64,000 nt of DNA, taken from positions 2,837,470 through 2,901,469 of the forward strand of contig NZ_CP059557.1 in NCBI RefSeq assembly GCF_022828475.1. The letters are read 5' to 3'. The stretch's first letter is position 1. The number at the start of each line of letters is the position of its first letter. Source of the DNA: Saccharopolyspora gloriosae. Lineage in GTDB: Bacteria > Actinomycetota > Actinomycetes > Mycobacteriales > Pseudonocardiaceae. Of this stretch, positions 26,706-35,796 are shown in pieces. A model generated the notes under the pieces. It was not told where the DNA came from. It worked only from the letters and a program-made list of their open reading frames with translations, and did not search any database. The translations under genes and the position numbers were made by a program.

Positions 26706-27572
26706 ATGCCAATCGGTTCGAGCCCGCTCGGAACCTTCGTGGAGTCCTGGAATCCGGAGCCGCTCATCGACGACGAGGTGCTGTCGGCGGCGCCGGCGGC
26801 GGCGTTGTCGGCGCTGCTGGATCAGTTGGAACCCGTCGCCGGAGAAGGAGAGTCATTGCCTCCGCTGTGGCACTGGCTCCACTTCCTGCGGTGGCCGAAG
26901 CAGAACGAGCTGGGCGAGGACGGTCACCCGAGAAAAGGGCACTTCCTGCCCCCGATCCCGGACCGGCAGCGGATGTTCGCCGGTGGCCGCTGCGAAATCG
27001 TCGAGCCGCTGAGCATCGGCGCGCGCACCGAACGGGCGAGCAGCATCGCCGACGTCGCGGTCAAGCAGGGGAGGACCGGCGAGATGGTGTTCGTGACCCA
27101 GCGCAACGAGTTCCGCCAGCACGGGCGCACTCGTCTGGTCGAGGAGCAGGACATCGTCTACCGATCCGGCCGGAGCGCGGGCGATCATCCTGCTGCGGTG
27201 GACACTTCGGCGGCACCGCGACCGGACGGGGCCTGGCAGCTGGGGGCGCAGCCCGATTCGGCGCTGCTGTTCCGATTCAGCGCGCTGACCGCGAACGCGC
27301 ATCGCATCCACTACGACAGCCCGTACGTGCGGGACGAGGAGGGCTACCCGGGGCTCGTCGTGCACGGCCCGTTGCTGGCGGTGCTGATGCTTGAGCTGGT
27401 TCGGCGCAACGAGCCGCGCCGAGTGCGCTCGCTGTCGTTTCGGCTGCGCAGCCCCATTTTCGCAGGGGAGCACCTCGTCGTGTCCGGTGATCCTTCGCCC
27501 GACGGGGCCGTGCTGCAGGTCGCGACGCACCGCAACGCCCGGCACGCCACCGCCGAGGTGACCTTCGCGTGA
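26706..27572 (+). CDS. FAS1-like/MaoC dehydratase, itaconyl- or mesaconyl-CoA hydratase type
   Basis: A 288-residue protein of the FAS1-like dehydratase (HTD2/MaoC-N) family. Landmarks are 'LPPLWHWLHFLRWPKQNELGEDGHP' (as PPLWHWLHFL and GEDGHP), 'FLPPIPDRQRMFAGGR', 'EEQDIVYR' and the hot-dog 'RFSALTANAHRIHYDSPY ... GLVVHGPLLAVLM' with its His. Members hydrate mesaconyl-C4-CoA or itaconyl-CoA. ATG 26706 has GGAGG at 26696-26700. Its stop overlaps the start of a CitE-type lyase (TGATG), which in working clusters cleaves the product, citramalyl-CoA, to acetyl-CoA and pyruvate. The gene looks intact but its partners are broken. Confidence 0.82.
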   Translation: MPIGSSPLGTFVESWNPEPLIDDEVLSAAPAAALSALLDQLEPVAGEGESLPPLWHWLHFLRWPKQNELGEDGHPRKGHFLPPIPDRQRMFAGGRCEIVEPLSIGARTERASSIADVAVKQGRTGEMVFVTQRNEFRQHGRTRLVEEQDIVYRSGRSAGDHPAAVDTSAAPRPDGAWQLGAQPDSALLFRFSALTANAHRIHYDSPYVRDEEGYPGLVVHGPLLAVLMLELVRRNEPRRVRSLSFRLRSPIFAGEHLVVSGDPSPDGAVLQVATHRNARHATAEVTFA

Positions 27573-28050
27573 TGCTGACTCGCGATCGGAGCACCACCGC
27601 CCGCAGCTTCCTGTTCGTGCCCGGCCACCGGCCCGACCGCTTCGACAAGGCCGTCGCATCAGGTGCCGACGTGGTGATCGTCGACCTCGAAGACGCCGTC
27701 GCAGAGGACGACCAGGTCCGTGCGCGCGGCCACGTCTCGGAATGGCTGGAGCGGGGCAACGTCGCGCTCGTGCGCCTCAACTCTTTCGGAACGCCCTGGT
27801 TCGAGGCCGATCTCGAGAGCGATGCGGCACGGCTGCCCGATCATGGTCCCCAAGGCCGATTCCGCCGCCGCGCTCGCCGGCCTCGGACGTCGCACTGCCG
27901 GAAAGTGCGACCTGGTGGCGCTGGTCGAGACACGCCGCCGGATTCGAACGGGCCAACGAGTTGTGCGCCACGGCCGGAGTCGTCCGCCTCGCTTCAGCAA
28001 CATGTTCGGGGCTCTCAGCCACCAGCGTGCGGACTTCCCAAGGTCCGTAG
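27572..28050 (+). pseudogene. HpcH/HpaI/CitE-type CoA-ester lyase, frameshifted and truncated
   Basis: It begins well ('SFLFVPGHRPDRFDKAVASGADVVIVDLEDAV', seen as SFLFVPGHRPDRF and VVIVDLEDAV), the CitE start. Near 27835 the family sequence moves to another frame ('IMVPKADSAAALAGLGRRTAGKCDLVALVE', in parts). Near 27930 it moves to the third frame ('AAGFERANELCATAGVVRLA'). After about 28000 it no longer resembles the family; the usual 270-300 residues are not reached. At least two frameshifts plus loss of the 3' half make it a pseudogene. Its 5' end is translationally coupled to the hydratase gene. Confidence 0.78.
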
Positions 28051-28151
28051 CAAGACACGCCGGTAGCACGGTGGAAATGGGTGGCGGGTCCCGCGATCAC
28101 GGTGGTGCGCCGGTGCCCGGGGTCGGCGAATGCGTGCGCCGCAACCGGGGT

Positions 28152-28169
28152 CGGGGCGCGGCCGCCCCG
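28152..28169 (-). terminator. Hairpin after the quinone-reductase-like gene
   Basis: CGGGGC (28152-28157) pairs with GCCCCG (28164-28169) around a 6-base loop, seven bases beyond the stop of the - strand gene. It is the likely end of the polyketide cluster's transcription unit. It is short and has no T-run. Confidence 0.35.
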
Positions 28170-28175
28170 TCCGGG

Positions 28176-29168
28176 TCAGCGCGGTACGCGGACGACGATC
28201 TTGCCCAGCTGGGTGTTGGACTCCAGGTGCTCGTGGGCGGCGACGATGTCGTCGAGGTCGAAGATTTCGCTGATCACCGGCTTGAGCACGCCGGTCTCCA
28301 GGCCGTGGCGGATGAATTCGATGGCGGCGGCGAGCTTGGCCGCGATGGCGGTGGTCTCGATCAGGACGTAGCCGCGCACGGTGAGCTTCTTGCCGAGCAC
28401 GTCCCCGACCGGGAGCGGGGTCTGCTCGGCCGCCAGCGCGCCGTAGATCACCGCGATTCCCCCGGCGGCCATCGCGGCGGTCAGATCGGCGAATCCCGGC
28501 CCACCGACCGGATCGAACACGACGCGAGCGCCCTGGCCGCCGGTCAACCGGTGCACTTCCGCGGCCACCTGCTGTTCGCCGGTGACGATGACCTCGGCGG
28601 CTCCGGCGTCCAGGAGAGCCTGGCGCTTGCCGCTGCCGCGGGTCAGCGCGATCGGGCGGGCGCCGAGCGCGTTGCAGATCTGGATCGCCGCGATGCCGAC
28701 GCTGCTGGAGGCCGCCGGGATCAGCACCGGGTCGTGCTCGCCGATCCCGGCGATGTCGACCAGTCCGCCGTATGCGGTCGTGAACATCATCCAGGCGGCC
28801 GCCGCTTCCGCCCAGGACAACCCGGACGGGTGCGCGATCACGGCGTGCGCCGGGGCCAGCACCGATTCGCCGTGCAGCGCGTAGTCGTTCACGCCGAACG
28901 CCGGGATCACGCTGACCGCGTCGCCCGGCCCGACGTGGCGCACGTCCTCGCCGACCGCGCGCACGATTCCCGCCGCCTCGTAACCGATCCCGGCCGGTAG
29001 CACGGGTTCCTCGTACTGGCCGGCGCGGAACGCCGCCTCGGCGCGGTTGAGGCCGAGCGCGCGGGTTTCGATCAGCACTTCAGCGCGCCCGGGAACCGGG
29101 GTGGCCACCTCGTCGAGCTGGAGCACTTCCGGCCCCCCTACCTGGTGGAAACGGGCGAGACGCGGCAT
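28176..29168 (-). CDS. Zinc-independent MDR, quinone-oxidoreductase-like
   Basis: A 330-residue medium-chain reductase. It begins 'MPRLARFHQVGGPEVLQLDE', typical of QOR-type NADPH reductases. Further stretches are 'RALGLNRAEAAFRAGQYEEP' (20 residues), the cofactor region 'AASSSVGIAAIQICNALGA' and the late 'SNTQLGKIVVRVP'. No zinc ligands are seen. It could reduce an enone or quinone with NADPH. It is the last gene on the - strand unit that starts at the acyltransferase and so may tailor the polyketide, for example by reducing a ring double bond. Start 29168 has GGAAGGA upstream. The frame is open further upstream but without similarity. Confidence 0.88.
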   Translation of the reverse strand: MPRLARFHQVGGPEVLQLDEVATPVPGRAEVLIETRALGLNRAEAAFRAGQYEEPVLPAGIGYEAAGIVRAVGEDVRHVGPGDAVSVIPAFGVNDYALHGESVLAPAHAVIAHPSGLSWAEAAAAWMMFTTAYGGLVDIAGIGEHDPVLIPAASSSVGIAAIQICNALGARPIALTRGSGKRQALLDAGAAEVIVTGEQQVAAEVHRLTGGQGARVVFDPVGGPGFADLTAAMAAGGIAVIYGALAAEQTPLPVGDVLGKKLTVRGYVLIETTAIAAKLAAAIEFIRHGLETGVLKPVISEIFDLDDIVAAHEHLESNTQLGKIVVRVPR

Positions 29169-29254
29169 CGGGACGTTCCTTCCTGAACACCGGGCGGTGT
29201 CGTGCGGCGGGTTCGCGAGCAGGTCGGCTGTCGCGGCGAGTCCTGGAATTCCGT

Positions 29255-29281
29255 GCCACGGAGGGGAATCGTGCCCGTGGC
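29255..29281 (-). terminator. Hairpin after the SnoaL-like gene
   Basis: GCCACGG (29255-29261) pairs with CCGTGGC (29275-29281), extended outward by wobble and two C-G pairs, 12 bases beyond the SnoaL-like stop. It may reduce read-through into the last gene. Confidence 0.4.
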
Positions 29282-29293
29282 GTGGACCGGCGG

Positions 29294-29662
29294 TCAGGCC
29301 GGATCGGCGGGAACCGCGTAGCCGTACTCCTCGATCCGGTCGATGAGGCCGTCGGCGAAGCGGAAGTACACGGCGGCGTTGACCTGGTTGTGCGTCCCGT
29401 CGGCCAGCGCCACGTGCAGCACGTGCTGCTGCAGCACCTCGTCCGCCTTCTCGAACCGGCGGAGCACCTCGTAGCGCAGCGAATCGACGCCCGCGACGAA
29501 GGACTTGAACTGCACCATCCGGTCCTCGATGGTCTGCTCGCCGTTGCCGTCGTTCTCCCACAACGTGCACCCGCTGGTGCACATCGCCCGGAAACCGGTG
29601 AAGTCGTAGGACTCCAGGAGTCGCAGGCCCGACTCCACCTTCTCGCTGATGTTCTGCTCCAC
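29294..29662 (-). CDS. SnoaL-like/NTF2-fold protein
   Basis: A 122-residue single-domain protein with the NTF2-like pattern: 'VESGLRLLESYDFTGFRAMC', 'ENDGNGEQTIEDRMVQF', 'VLHVALADGTHNQVNAAVYF' and the final 'FADGLIDRIEEYGY'. The fold includes SnoaL polyketide cyclases, isomerases and hydroxylases. Within this cluster it is a candidate for helping the aldol closure or isomerising a double bond in the polyketide, but this is inference. The start is GTG 29662, with AGAGGAAG about 8 bases ahead. It lies 67 bases after the carboxylic acid reductase gene. Confidence 0.8.
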   Translation of the reverse strand: MEQNISEKVESGLRLLESYDFTGFRAMCTSGCTLWENDGNGEQTIEDRMVQFKSFVAGVDSLRYEVLRRFEKADEVLQQHVLHVALADGTHNQVNAAVYFRFADGLIDRIEEYGYAVPADPA

Positions 29663-29729
29663 GGTGTTGCTTCCTCTGCTTCTCGTTGGACGGTGGCGAA
29701 CGGTTGTCCTCGCCGTGGCGGGAGATCTG

Positions 29730-32700
29730 CTAGAGCAGTTCGAGCCGGCGCAGATCGGTGACGTACTTGCGGATGAGGTCCGCCGACAGGTGCGGGATGT
29801 CCTCGTCCGGACCGGCCGCGCGCACGGCGGCGTGGAACCGCTCGGCGGGCAGTGCCGAGCCGGGCACGCCGTCGGCCGGTTGCGCGAGGGCGTCCAGCAA
29901 CGGCAGCACCGAGTGCCGGCGCTGCTGCTCCGGCAGGGCACGCAGCGCGGTCGTGGTGCGGGCCAACCAGTCGTCGTAGTCCGCGATCCGCTGGATCGGA
30001 TGGCCGTCCTCGATGAGCCAGTCGACGAAGGTGTCCAGCGAGACGGCGTCGTCGTGCGGGTTCAGCACGTTGAAGGTCCGGCAGCCCTCGGCCGCCTGCG
30101 CGCCGAGCTCGGTGATCGCCGCGGCGGTGAAGTCGACCGGCAGGCCGTCGTAGTGCGCGCGTTCGCCGGACCGGTAGAACGAGGCGGGCGCGATGCCGGT
30201 GGCGACCAGGCTCAGCAGCAGGCGGGTGAACATGTCCGGCACGTTCAGCTGCCCGCGGTAGGTGCGGTGCGCCAGGATCATGTCCGAGCGGAACGCGGCG
30301 CTCGGCAGGCCGCACAGGTCGTGCGCCTCCCGCAGCAGCACTTCGCCGGCCCACTTGCTCGTGGCGTAACCGCCGGCGTAGCTCTCGTCGAGCCGCCGAA
30401 CCGGGTTGGTGCTGCGGATGTCGGCGTCCTCGTCGAGCGCCCCGTCCGCGGCACCGCCGGCCACCGCGGCGGTGGACAGGAACGTGACGGGCTTGAGCCG
30501 CTTGGTCAGCGCCAACCGGATCAGCTCGGCCGTGCCCGCGACGTTGGGGCCGAACAGCTGGCCGTAGGGCAGCACGTGGTTGACCAGGGCGGCCGGGTGG
30601 ACGATCAGGTCCACGGTGTCGGCGAGCCTGCTGAACGCGTCCCCGTCCAGGCCCAGCTGCGGTTCGCCGATGTCCCCGGCGAGCACTTCCAATGTCCCGT
30701 CGGCCAGTTCCCGGTAGCGCCGGAGCAGTTCGGCGTCGCCGCTGTCGAACGCCGCCTCCAGCCGCTCGGCCGCGGCCGCCGCATCGCTGCCGCGTACCAG
30801 GCAGATCAGCTTGCCGCCCGCGGGTGCCAGCCGCTCCAGCCATTCCAGGCACAGGAACCGGCCGAGGTAGCCGTTGGCGCCGGTCAGCAGGACGTTGCGC
30901 ACGAGACCGTCGGGGCGGGGCAGCGCCGGGGCGGCGGCGAGCGTGCCGGCGTCGATGAACTCGTCCAGGGTGAGGTCGGCGGCCCGGACCTCCGAGCTGT
31001 GCTCCCCGTGCACGGCGGCGAACGTGGGCCGCTTCCCCCCGGACTCGCGTTCCGCCTCGATGTAGCGCGCCAGCCGCGCGAGGTCGCAGGCCGGGCTGAT
31101 GACGACCCCGACCGGCACCTCGATGTCGAAGATCTCCCGCATCAGCTCGGAGAACGACAGCGCGGACAGCGAATCCCCGCCCAGGTCGGTGAAGTGCGCC
31201 GCGGCGCTGAGGTCGGTGTCCGCGCAGCCCAGCAGCGCGCGGGCGGCCGAGCTGACCGTCTCCAGCACCGGCCGGTCCCGCCCGGTCCGCCGCAGCTCGC
31301 GCAGCTGCTCGAACTGCGCACCGGCGAGTTCGGCGTAGCGCTGTTCCAGGGCCGCGCCGTAGCGCTCCTTCAGCTTGGGGCGCAACGGTTTGTGGCTGTC
31401 GGACAGCAGCCCGTTGGCGGCGCTGAACGGCTCGGTCTCGATCAGGAAGTCGCGCGGGATCTCGTAGGAGTTGAGCTCGGCCTCCTTGGCGACCTGCTGC
31501 AACGACTCGGCGATCAGCGCCTTGAGCGCTCCGGCGTCCGCACCGGCCGTCGCAGGGGAGTCCTCCGGCACCACCACCGCGAGCAGGTAGGGGCGTTCGC
31601 CGTTGCCGTACACGAAGATCTGCCGCACGAGCGGGCTGGCGACGAAGATCGTCTCCAGGCGGGAAACGGCCACGAACTCGCCCTGGGACAGCTTCAGGAC
31701 GTCCTTGGTGCGGTCGACGAACACCAGCTGGTCGGGGCCGACCTCGGCCATGACGTCGCCGGTCCGGTAATAGCCGTCCGCGTCGAAGATCTCGGCGGTG
31801 ACCTCGGGCCGCTTGTAGTACCCGGGGATGATCGTGTCGGTCTTGAGCAGCAGTTCCCCGCGCGGATGCGGCGAATCGGTGCGGAAATAGCCGAGCTCGG
31901 GGACGTCGGCCAGCTTGTAGTCGATCACCGGCGGGCGCTGCACCACCGAGTCGAGCAGCACCCCGCCCGCTTCGGTGGAGCCGTACCCGAGGTGCACCTC
32001 GAGCTGCAGGCAGGATTCGGCGAACGCCTTCATCTCGGCCGACAGCGGGGCGCTGGCGACCATCGCCTTGGCGACCCGTCCGCCCAGGAAGTTCTCCCGC
32101 AGGTCCGCCTTGACCGCGGTGTCCAGGTCGCCAGGCTCCCCGGCCCGCCGGTCCAGTTCGGCCTGGTAGCGCTGGAAGAGCATGTCGCACACCCGCGGCA
32201 CCATCGTCAGCTCGGTGGGGCGGACCAGCGAGATGTCTTCCAGCAGGGTGGACAGGTCGCTGCTGGCGGTGAAGTAGCCGACGCCGCCGCGAGCCAGCGA
32301 GGTCATCACCGAGTAGCGGCCCGCGAGGTGGCTCTGCGGCATGTAGTGCACGCCGATCACCGGCACGTCTGCCGAGCCGTAGGTGAACCCGTACCAGGCG
32401 GTTCCGACCAGCTTCTGCGTGTACATGGCCCCCTTGGGGGAGCCGGTGCTGCCGGAGGTGTAGATGATCAGGGCGAGTTCGTCCTCGCCCTGCTCGGGGG
32501 TGTGCAGCGGCGCGGGCGGCAGGTCGGCTCCGTGGTCGACGAGCGCGGCCAGCGGGTCGAGCAGCACCGGGCTGCCCGCCTCGGCCAGCCGCCACCGGGC
32601 GGATTCGAAGGCGTCGTCGTGTTCGGGGACGTCCGGGCGGTGGTCGAACACGATCACGCGCTGGATCGAGGACCCGGCGAGCACGGCTTCGACCGCGGTG

Positions 32701-33170
32701 TCCAGGTGCTCGACGCTCGCGGCGAGGACGTTCGGCTCGGTCTCCGCGATGATCGGGTTCAGCTGGGACAGCGGCGCGCTGGTTTGCAGCGGCACCGAGA
32801 CGAGTCCCGAGTGGACGCACGCGAGGTCGAGCGTCACGTAGTCGATGCTGCTGAAGCCCAGGAAGCAGACCCGGTCGCCTGCGCTCAGCGGATGCCGCGG
32901 GTCGTGGTACCACTTGCCGGCGACCGCCCGGATTCGCGCCCACAGCTCGCGGTAGCTGATGGTGTCGAACCGCGGCAGCAGCCGCGTCGTCGCCGGTTCC
33001 TTCGCCCGTTCGCCGAGGGCCGGGCGATCCCCGTAGCCCTCCAGGAGGGCCGCCATGACCTCGGCGAGTCCCTTGCCGGAACCGTGCTCCGCGACGGCCG
33101 CCATGACCTCGGCGATTCCTTCGCCGGAATCATGCACCGCTGCGGTGATCCCCTCCAGTGCTTCGGCCAT
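29730..33170 (-). CDS. Carboxylic acid reductase (A-T-R)
   Basis: A 1146-residue three-domain enzyme. The adenylation domain has '[18 protein letters not shown]' and '[22 protein letters not shown]'. The carrier domain has the phosphopantetheine site in '[11 protein letters not shown]'. The reductase domain has the Rossmann loop '[18 protein letters not shown]' and the catalytic '[13 protein letters not shown]'. It activates a free acid with ATP, loads it on the carrier and reduces it with NADPH to the aldehyde. In this cluster the acid is probably the released polyketide. The start at 33170 has AAAGGG ahead. Residues 11-42 hold two copies of a 16-residue unit. An enzyme of this kind is, from memory, part of the cycloheximide pathway. 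Confidence 0.92.
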   Translation of the reverse strand: MAEALEGITAAVHDSGEGIAEVMAAVAEHGSGKGLAEVMAALLEGYGDRPALGERAKEPATTRLLPRFDTISYRELWARIRAVAGKWYHDPRHPLSAGDRVCFLGFSSIDYVTLDLACVHSGLVSVPLQTSAPLSQLNPIIAETEPNVLAASVEHLDTAVEAVLAGSSIQRVIVFDHRPDVPEHDDAFESARWRLAEAGSPVLLDPLAALVDHGADLPPAPLHTPEQGEDELALIIYTSGSTGSPKGAMYTQKLVGTAWYGFTYGSADVPVIGVHYMPQSHLAGRYSVMTSLARGGVGYFTASSDLSTLLEDISLVRPTELTMVPRVCDMLFQRYQAELDRRAGEPGDLDTAVKADLRENFLGGRVAKAMVASAPLSAEMKAFAESCLQLEVHLGYGSTEAGGVLLDSVVQRPPVIDYKLADVPELGYFRTDSPHPRGELLLKTDTIIPGYYKRPEVTAEIFDADGYYRTGDVMAEVGPDQLVFVDRTKDVLKLSQGEFVAVSRLETIFVASPLVRQIFVYGNGERPYLLAVVVPEDSPATAGADAGALKALIAESLQQVAKEAELNSYEIPRDFLIETEPFSAANGLLSDSHKPLRPKLKERYGAALEQRYAELAGAQFEQLRELRRTGRDRPVLETVSSAARALLGCADTDLSAAAHFTDLGGDSLSALSFSELMREIFDIEVPVGVVISPACDLARLARYIEAERESGGKRPTFAAVHGEHSSEVRAADLTLDEFIDAGTLAAAPALPRPDGLVRNVLLTGANGYLGRFLCLEWLERLAPAGGKLICLVRGSDAAAAAERLEAAFDSGDAELLRRYRELADGTLEVLAGDIGEPQLGLDGDAFSRLADTVDLIVHPAALVNHVLPYGQLFGPNVAGTAELIRLALTKRLKPVTFLSTAAVAGGAADGALDEDADIRSTNPVRRLDESYAGGYATSKWAGEVLLREAHDLCGLPSAAFRSDMILAHRTYRGQLNVPDMFTRLLLSLVATGIAPASFYRSGERAHYDGLPVDFTAAAITELGAQAAEGCRTFNVLNPHDDAVSLDTFVDWLIEDGHPIQRIADYDDWLARTTTALRALPEQQRRHSVLPLLDALAQPADGVPGSALPAERFHAAVRAAGPDEDIPHLSADLIRKYVTDLRRLELL
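33042..33137 (-). repeat. Two 48-bp tandem units in the carboxylic acid reductase N-terminus
   Basis: The N-terminal coding sequence repeats with a 48-base period. The encoded units are '[16 protein letters not shown]' and '[16 protein letters not shown]'. The copies differ at several bases, so the duplication is not new. It lies before the adenylation domain core and may extend the helix there. Confidence 0.6.
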
Positions 33171-33262
33171 GATCAACCCTTTCGTAACGTTCCGGTGCGC
33201 TGGCGAGCAAAGGGACCGGACACTTCGATTGCTTTCGTCGGCCGGTGGCGCGGGCCGCGTCG

Positions 33263-33289
33263 GGCAGGTGGGCGACCGCGCCACCTGCC
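33263..33289 (-). terminator. Strong hairpin after the P450 gene
   Basis: A perfect 9-bp stem, GGCAGGTGG (33263-33271) with CCACCTGCC (33281-33289), lies five bases beyond the P450 stop. It probably limits transcription from the P450 into the carboxylic acid reductase gene. The 124-base gap also holds the latter's ribosome site. Confidence 0.5.
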
Positions 33290-33294
33290 GGGGT

Positions 33295-34491
33295 TCACCA
33301 GCTGACCGGCAGTTCGTGCAGCCCGCGGATGAGGCGGTCGGTCCGCCAGGACAGCTCGTCGACCGGCGCTGCCAAGCGCAGCTGCGGCAGTCGGCGGACC
33401 AGCGTTTCGAGCACGATCCGCAGCTCCATCCGGGCCAGCTGCGCGCCGAGGCAGTGGTGCACGCCGTGCCCGAAGGTGACGTGCGGGACCGACCCGCGGT
33501 GGATGTTGATCACGTCGGGTTCGTCGAACACCTCGGGATCGCGGTTGGCCACGCCCAATTCGCAGACCACCGCCTCACCGGCGCGCACGGTCGTGCCGCC
33601 CAGCTCCAGGTCCTCGGTGGCGATGCGGGTGAAGCCGGCGGTGGCGCTGTTCGAGATGAACCGCGAGAGCTCTTCGACCGCACCGGGGATCAGGCCGGGT
33701 TCGGCGATCAGCTCCTGCCAGAGGCCGGGGTGGTTCAGCAGCGTGTAGACGAAGTTGCCGAGCTGGTTGGCGGTCGCCTCGTGACCGGCCGAGAGCAGGC
33801 TGACCCCGATGCTGATCAGGTCGTCGTCGCCGAGCCGGTCCTCCTCGTCGGCGATGTTGACCAGCGCGGACAGCAGATCACCGGTCGGCGTCGCGCGGCG
33901 TTCGGCGATCAGACCGGCGAGGTATTCGTTGAGGTGCTCGCGGGCCTGCGCCGACTGGGCCGGATCGGAGAAGATCAGCAAGCGGTCCACCCAGACGGTG
34001 AACCGGTCGCGGTCGTTGATGGGCACGCCGAGCAGTTCGCACATCACCGTGATCGGCAGCGACCAGGTCAGCGCCTTGGCCAGATCGGCAGGCGGCCCCG
34101 CGGCGATCATGGTGTCGAGCAGGTCGTCCAGGATCTCCTGGGCGCGCGGGCGGAGCTCTTCCACCCGGCGGACCGTGAACACCTTGGCCACCGGGCGCCG
34201 CAACCTGCTGTGCTGCGGCGGATCCATGCTCAGCATCGAGGTGCCCGGCAACCCGGCGGCGACCGTGCGCGGCACGTCCGGTCCCACCGCGGCGGCACGG
34301 CTGAACCGGGGATCGGCCAGCACCGTCCGGACGTCCGCGTGCCGCGTGACCAACCAGGCGTCCCCGCCGTAGGGCAGGCTCACCCGCAGCACCGGTTGTT
34401 CGCCGCGCAGCTCGGTCAGCTTCGCGTCCACGTTGAGTCGATCGGCCGGGCCGAACGGGTAGGCCGGCACCTCTTCCCCTGTCGCCGTCAT
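33295..34491 (-). CDS. Cytochrome P450
   Basis: A 398-residue bacterial P450. It has the I-helix oxygen site '[13 protein letters not shown]', the ExxR in 'VEELSRF', and the haem loop '[18 protein letters not shown]' with the Cys ligand. It also reads '[20 protein letters not shown]' like CYP105/107-type enzymes. It needs ferredoxin partners that are not in the window. It is a probable tailoring hydroxylase of the polyketide. I chose the start at 34491 because GGAAGG lies about 10 bases ahead. An open extension of 19 residues has no family match. Strong hairpins lie both before and after the gene. Confidence 0.93.
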   Translation of the reverse strand: MTATGEEVPAYPFGPADRLNVDAKLTELRGEQPVLRVSLPYGGDAWLVTRHADVRTVLADPRFSRAAAVGPDVPRTVAAGLPGTSMLSMDPPQHSRLRRPVAKVFTVRRVEELRPRAQEILDDLLDTMIAAGPPADLAKALTWSLPITVMCELLGVPINDRDRFTVWVDRLLIFSDPAQSAQAREHLNEYLAGLIAERRATPTGDLLSALVNIADEEDRLGDDDLISIGVSLLSAGHEATANQLGNFVYTLLNHPGLWQELIAEPGLIPGAVEELSRFISNSATAGFTRIATEDLELGGTTVRAGEAVVCELGVANRDPEVFDEPDVINIHRGSVPHVTFGHGVHHCLGAQLARMELRIVLETLVRRLPQLRLAAPVDELSWRTDRLIRGLHELPVSW

Positions 34492-34589
34492 CGTGTCAGT
34501 CCTTCCGGCCCCGGCGAGCGGTTGCCTGTCGATAATCGGTGGGTGCACCGGCAGCGTCAGCGGTGCTGCCGGGCTGGTGGCGGCGCGGC

Positions 34590-34608
34590 GCCGGGCGCAC
34601 CGCCCGGC
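34590..34608 (-). terminator. Hairpin after the SDR gene
   Basis: GCCGGGCG (34590-34597) pairs perfectly with CGCCCGGC (34601-34608) around a CAC loop, 12 bases beyond the SDR stop. A second perfect 8-bp stem, CCGGCAGC (34548-34555) with GCTGCCGG (34565-34572), follows. Two stems in a row suggest real termination or RNA protection between the SDR and P450 genes. Confidence 0.5.
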
Positions 34609-34620
34609 TGCCCCCGCAGG

Positions 34621-35382
34621 TCACGTGGCGCTCTTGCCGCCGTCGATGACGAGGTTGCTGCCGGTGATCCACGAGGCGCGCTCCGAGACCATGAAGGTCA
34701 CCGCGTCGGCGATGTCTTGCGAGCGGCCGATCCGCCCGAGCGGGACCTCGGCGGCCCAGTCCGTCTCCTCGGCCGCTGCCGGGTCCTGGCCGAGGTATTC
34801 GACGATCTTGTCGCGCGCCTCGTCCGCGCCCGGTGTCTCGACGTTGCCCGGGCACAGCGACACGACGCGGATGCCGTCCGGTGCGAGCTCGACCGCGAGG
34901 CCCTTGTTGTAGACCTCCAGCGCGGCCTTGGCCGCCGCGTAGTGCAGGATCATCGGGTAGGACGAGATCGTCGCGGTGGACGACATGTGCACGATGACCC
35001 CGCCGCCCGCCTCGCGCATGGACGGGACGAGTGCGGCGTTGACCCGCACCGCGGACAGGAAGTTGACGTCCATCGTGTGCTGCCAGTCGTTCTCGATGTC
35101 CAGCGCGCTCTGGAAGGCGCGGCATCCACCGGCGCAGTTCACGACGATGTCCACGCCGCCGAGGATGCTCAGCGCGGTGTCCGCGAACTCGCGCACGCCT
35201 TCGGTGGTGCTGAGGTCGGCAGGCACGAACTTGGACGCGGCGGGCGTCTCGTCGGTCGACTTGCGGGCGGCGGTGATCACGGTGGCGCCGGCGTCGAGCA
35301 GGTTCTGCGCGATCGCGGCGCCGATGCCGCGGCTGCCGCCGGTCACCACGGCTCGCTTGCCGTCGAGTTCGTGCGGAAGCAT
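34621..35382 (-). CDS. Short-chain dehydrogenase/reductase
   Basis: A 253-residue classical SDR. It has the cofactor loop 'AVVTGGSRGIGAAIAQNLL', 'DIVVNCAGG', the catalytic Ser in 'VIVHMSSTATISSY', Tyr and Lys in 'LHYAAAKAALEVYN', and the C-terminal 'ASWITGSNLVIDGG'. It interconverts a ketone and an alcohol with NAD(P). In this cluster it could set the oxidation state of the side-chain hydroxyl or a ring ketone. I chose ATG 35382, where similarity starts; ribosome site weak. A GTG 12 codons upstream (35418) is an alternative. A promoter-like sequence lies about 150 bases ahead of the start. Confidence 0.9.
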   Translation of the reverse strand: MLPHELDGKRAVVTGGSRGIGAAIAQNLLDAGATVITAARKSTDETPAASKFVPADLSTTEGVREFADTALSILGGVDIVVNCAGGCRAFQSALDIENDWQHTMDVNFLSAVRVNAALVPSMREAGGGVIVHMSSTATISSYPMILHYAAAKAALEVYNKGLAVELAPDGIRVVSLCPGNVETPGADEARDKIVEYLGQDPAAAEETDWAAEVPLGRIGRSQDIADAVTFMVSERASWITGSNLVIDGGKSAT

Positions 35383-35796
35383 CGTCTTGGGGCGGTTCTG
35401 GCTCAACTCGGGCTCCACTTCTGCTTTCGGCCCGGCAACCCCGCGCGTGGCACGAACCGGCAGCGGGACTGCGATTCGGAGTTGGCTCTGCGCGCAATTC
35501 GAGCGCGGTGCGCGGGGTTTCCGGGGCAATTTTCGGTGATCTGTTCATTGCGGTCAAGACAAATCCGGGCCGCTCGCCAGAACTGGAGATCCGCCCCGAT
35601 TTTCGCGAGCGCCATCGCGGGACCGCTGCTATCAGCGAGGCCGGGATATCGGATGCAGGATTGCGCGGAAACGGCGGCTACCGCGCAATTCCGGGCATTC
35701 CTTCAGATTGGTCGAGCGAGCACGCGAGTAATTGCTGTGAGTAGTCCGATCTCCGTGCGGCAGGAGCGCGAGCGGTCGAGTTCGCGGCGGTGCGAA
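35383..35796. other. Non-coding stretch between OYE and SDR genes
   Basis: These 414 bases are lower in GC than their neighbours and hold no reading frame with any recognisable family. Its main content is the promoter-like element at 35529-35557 and the 5' leader of the SDR gene. Confidence 0.6.
35529..35557 (-). promoter_or_regulatory. Predicted promoter ahead of the SDR gene
   Basis: On the - strand TTGACC (35557-35552) and GAAAAT (35534-35529) are 17 bases apart, a fair housekeeping-type promoter. It would start a second transcription unit (SDR, P450, carboxylic acid reductase, SnoaL-like, quinone reductase) independent of the very long PKS transcript. Confidence 0.4.

Noticed and set aside
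26502-26706. Longer N-terminus for the hydratase-like protein
   Set aside because: That region is the transporter remnant in another frame; GGAGG at 26696-26700 fixes ATG 26706.
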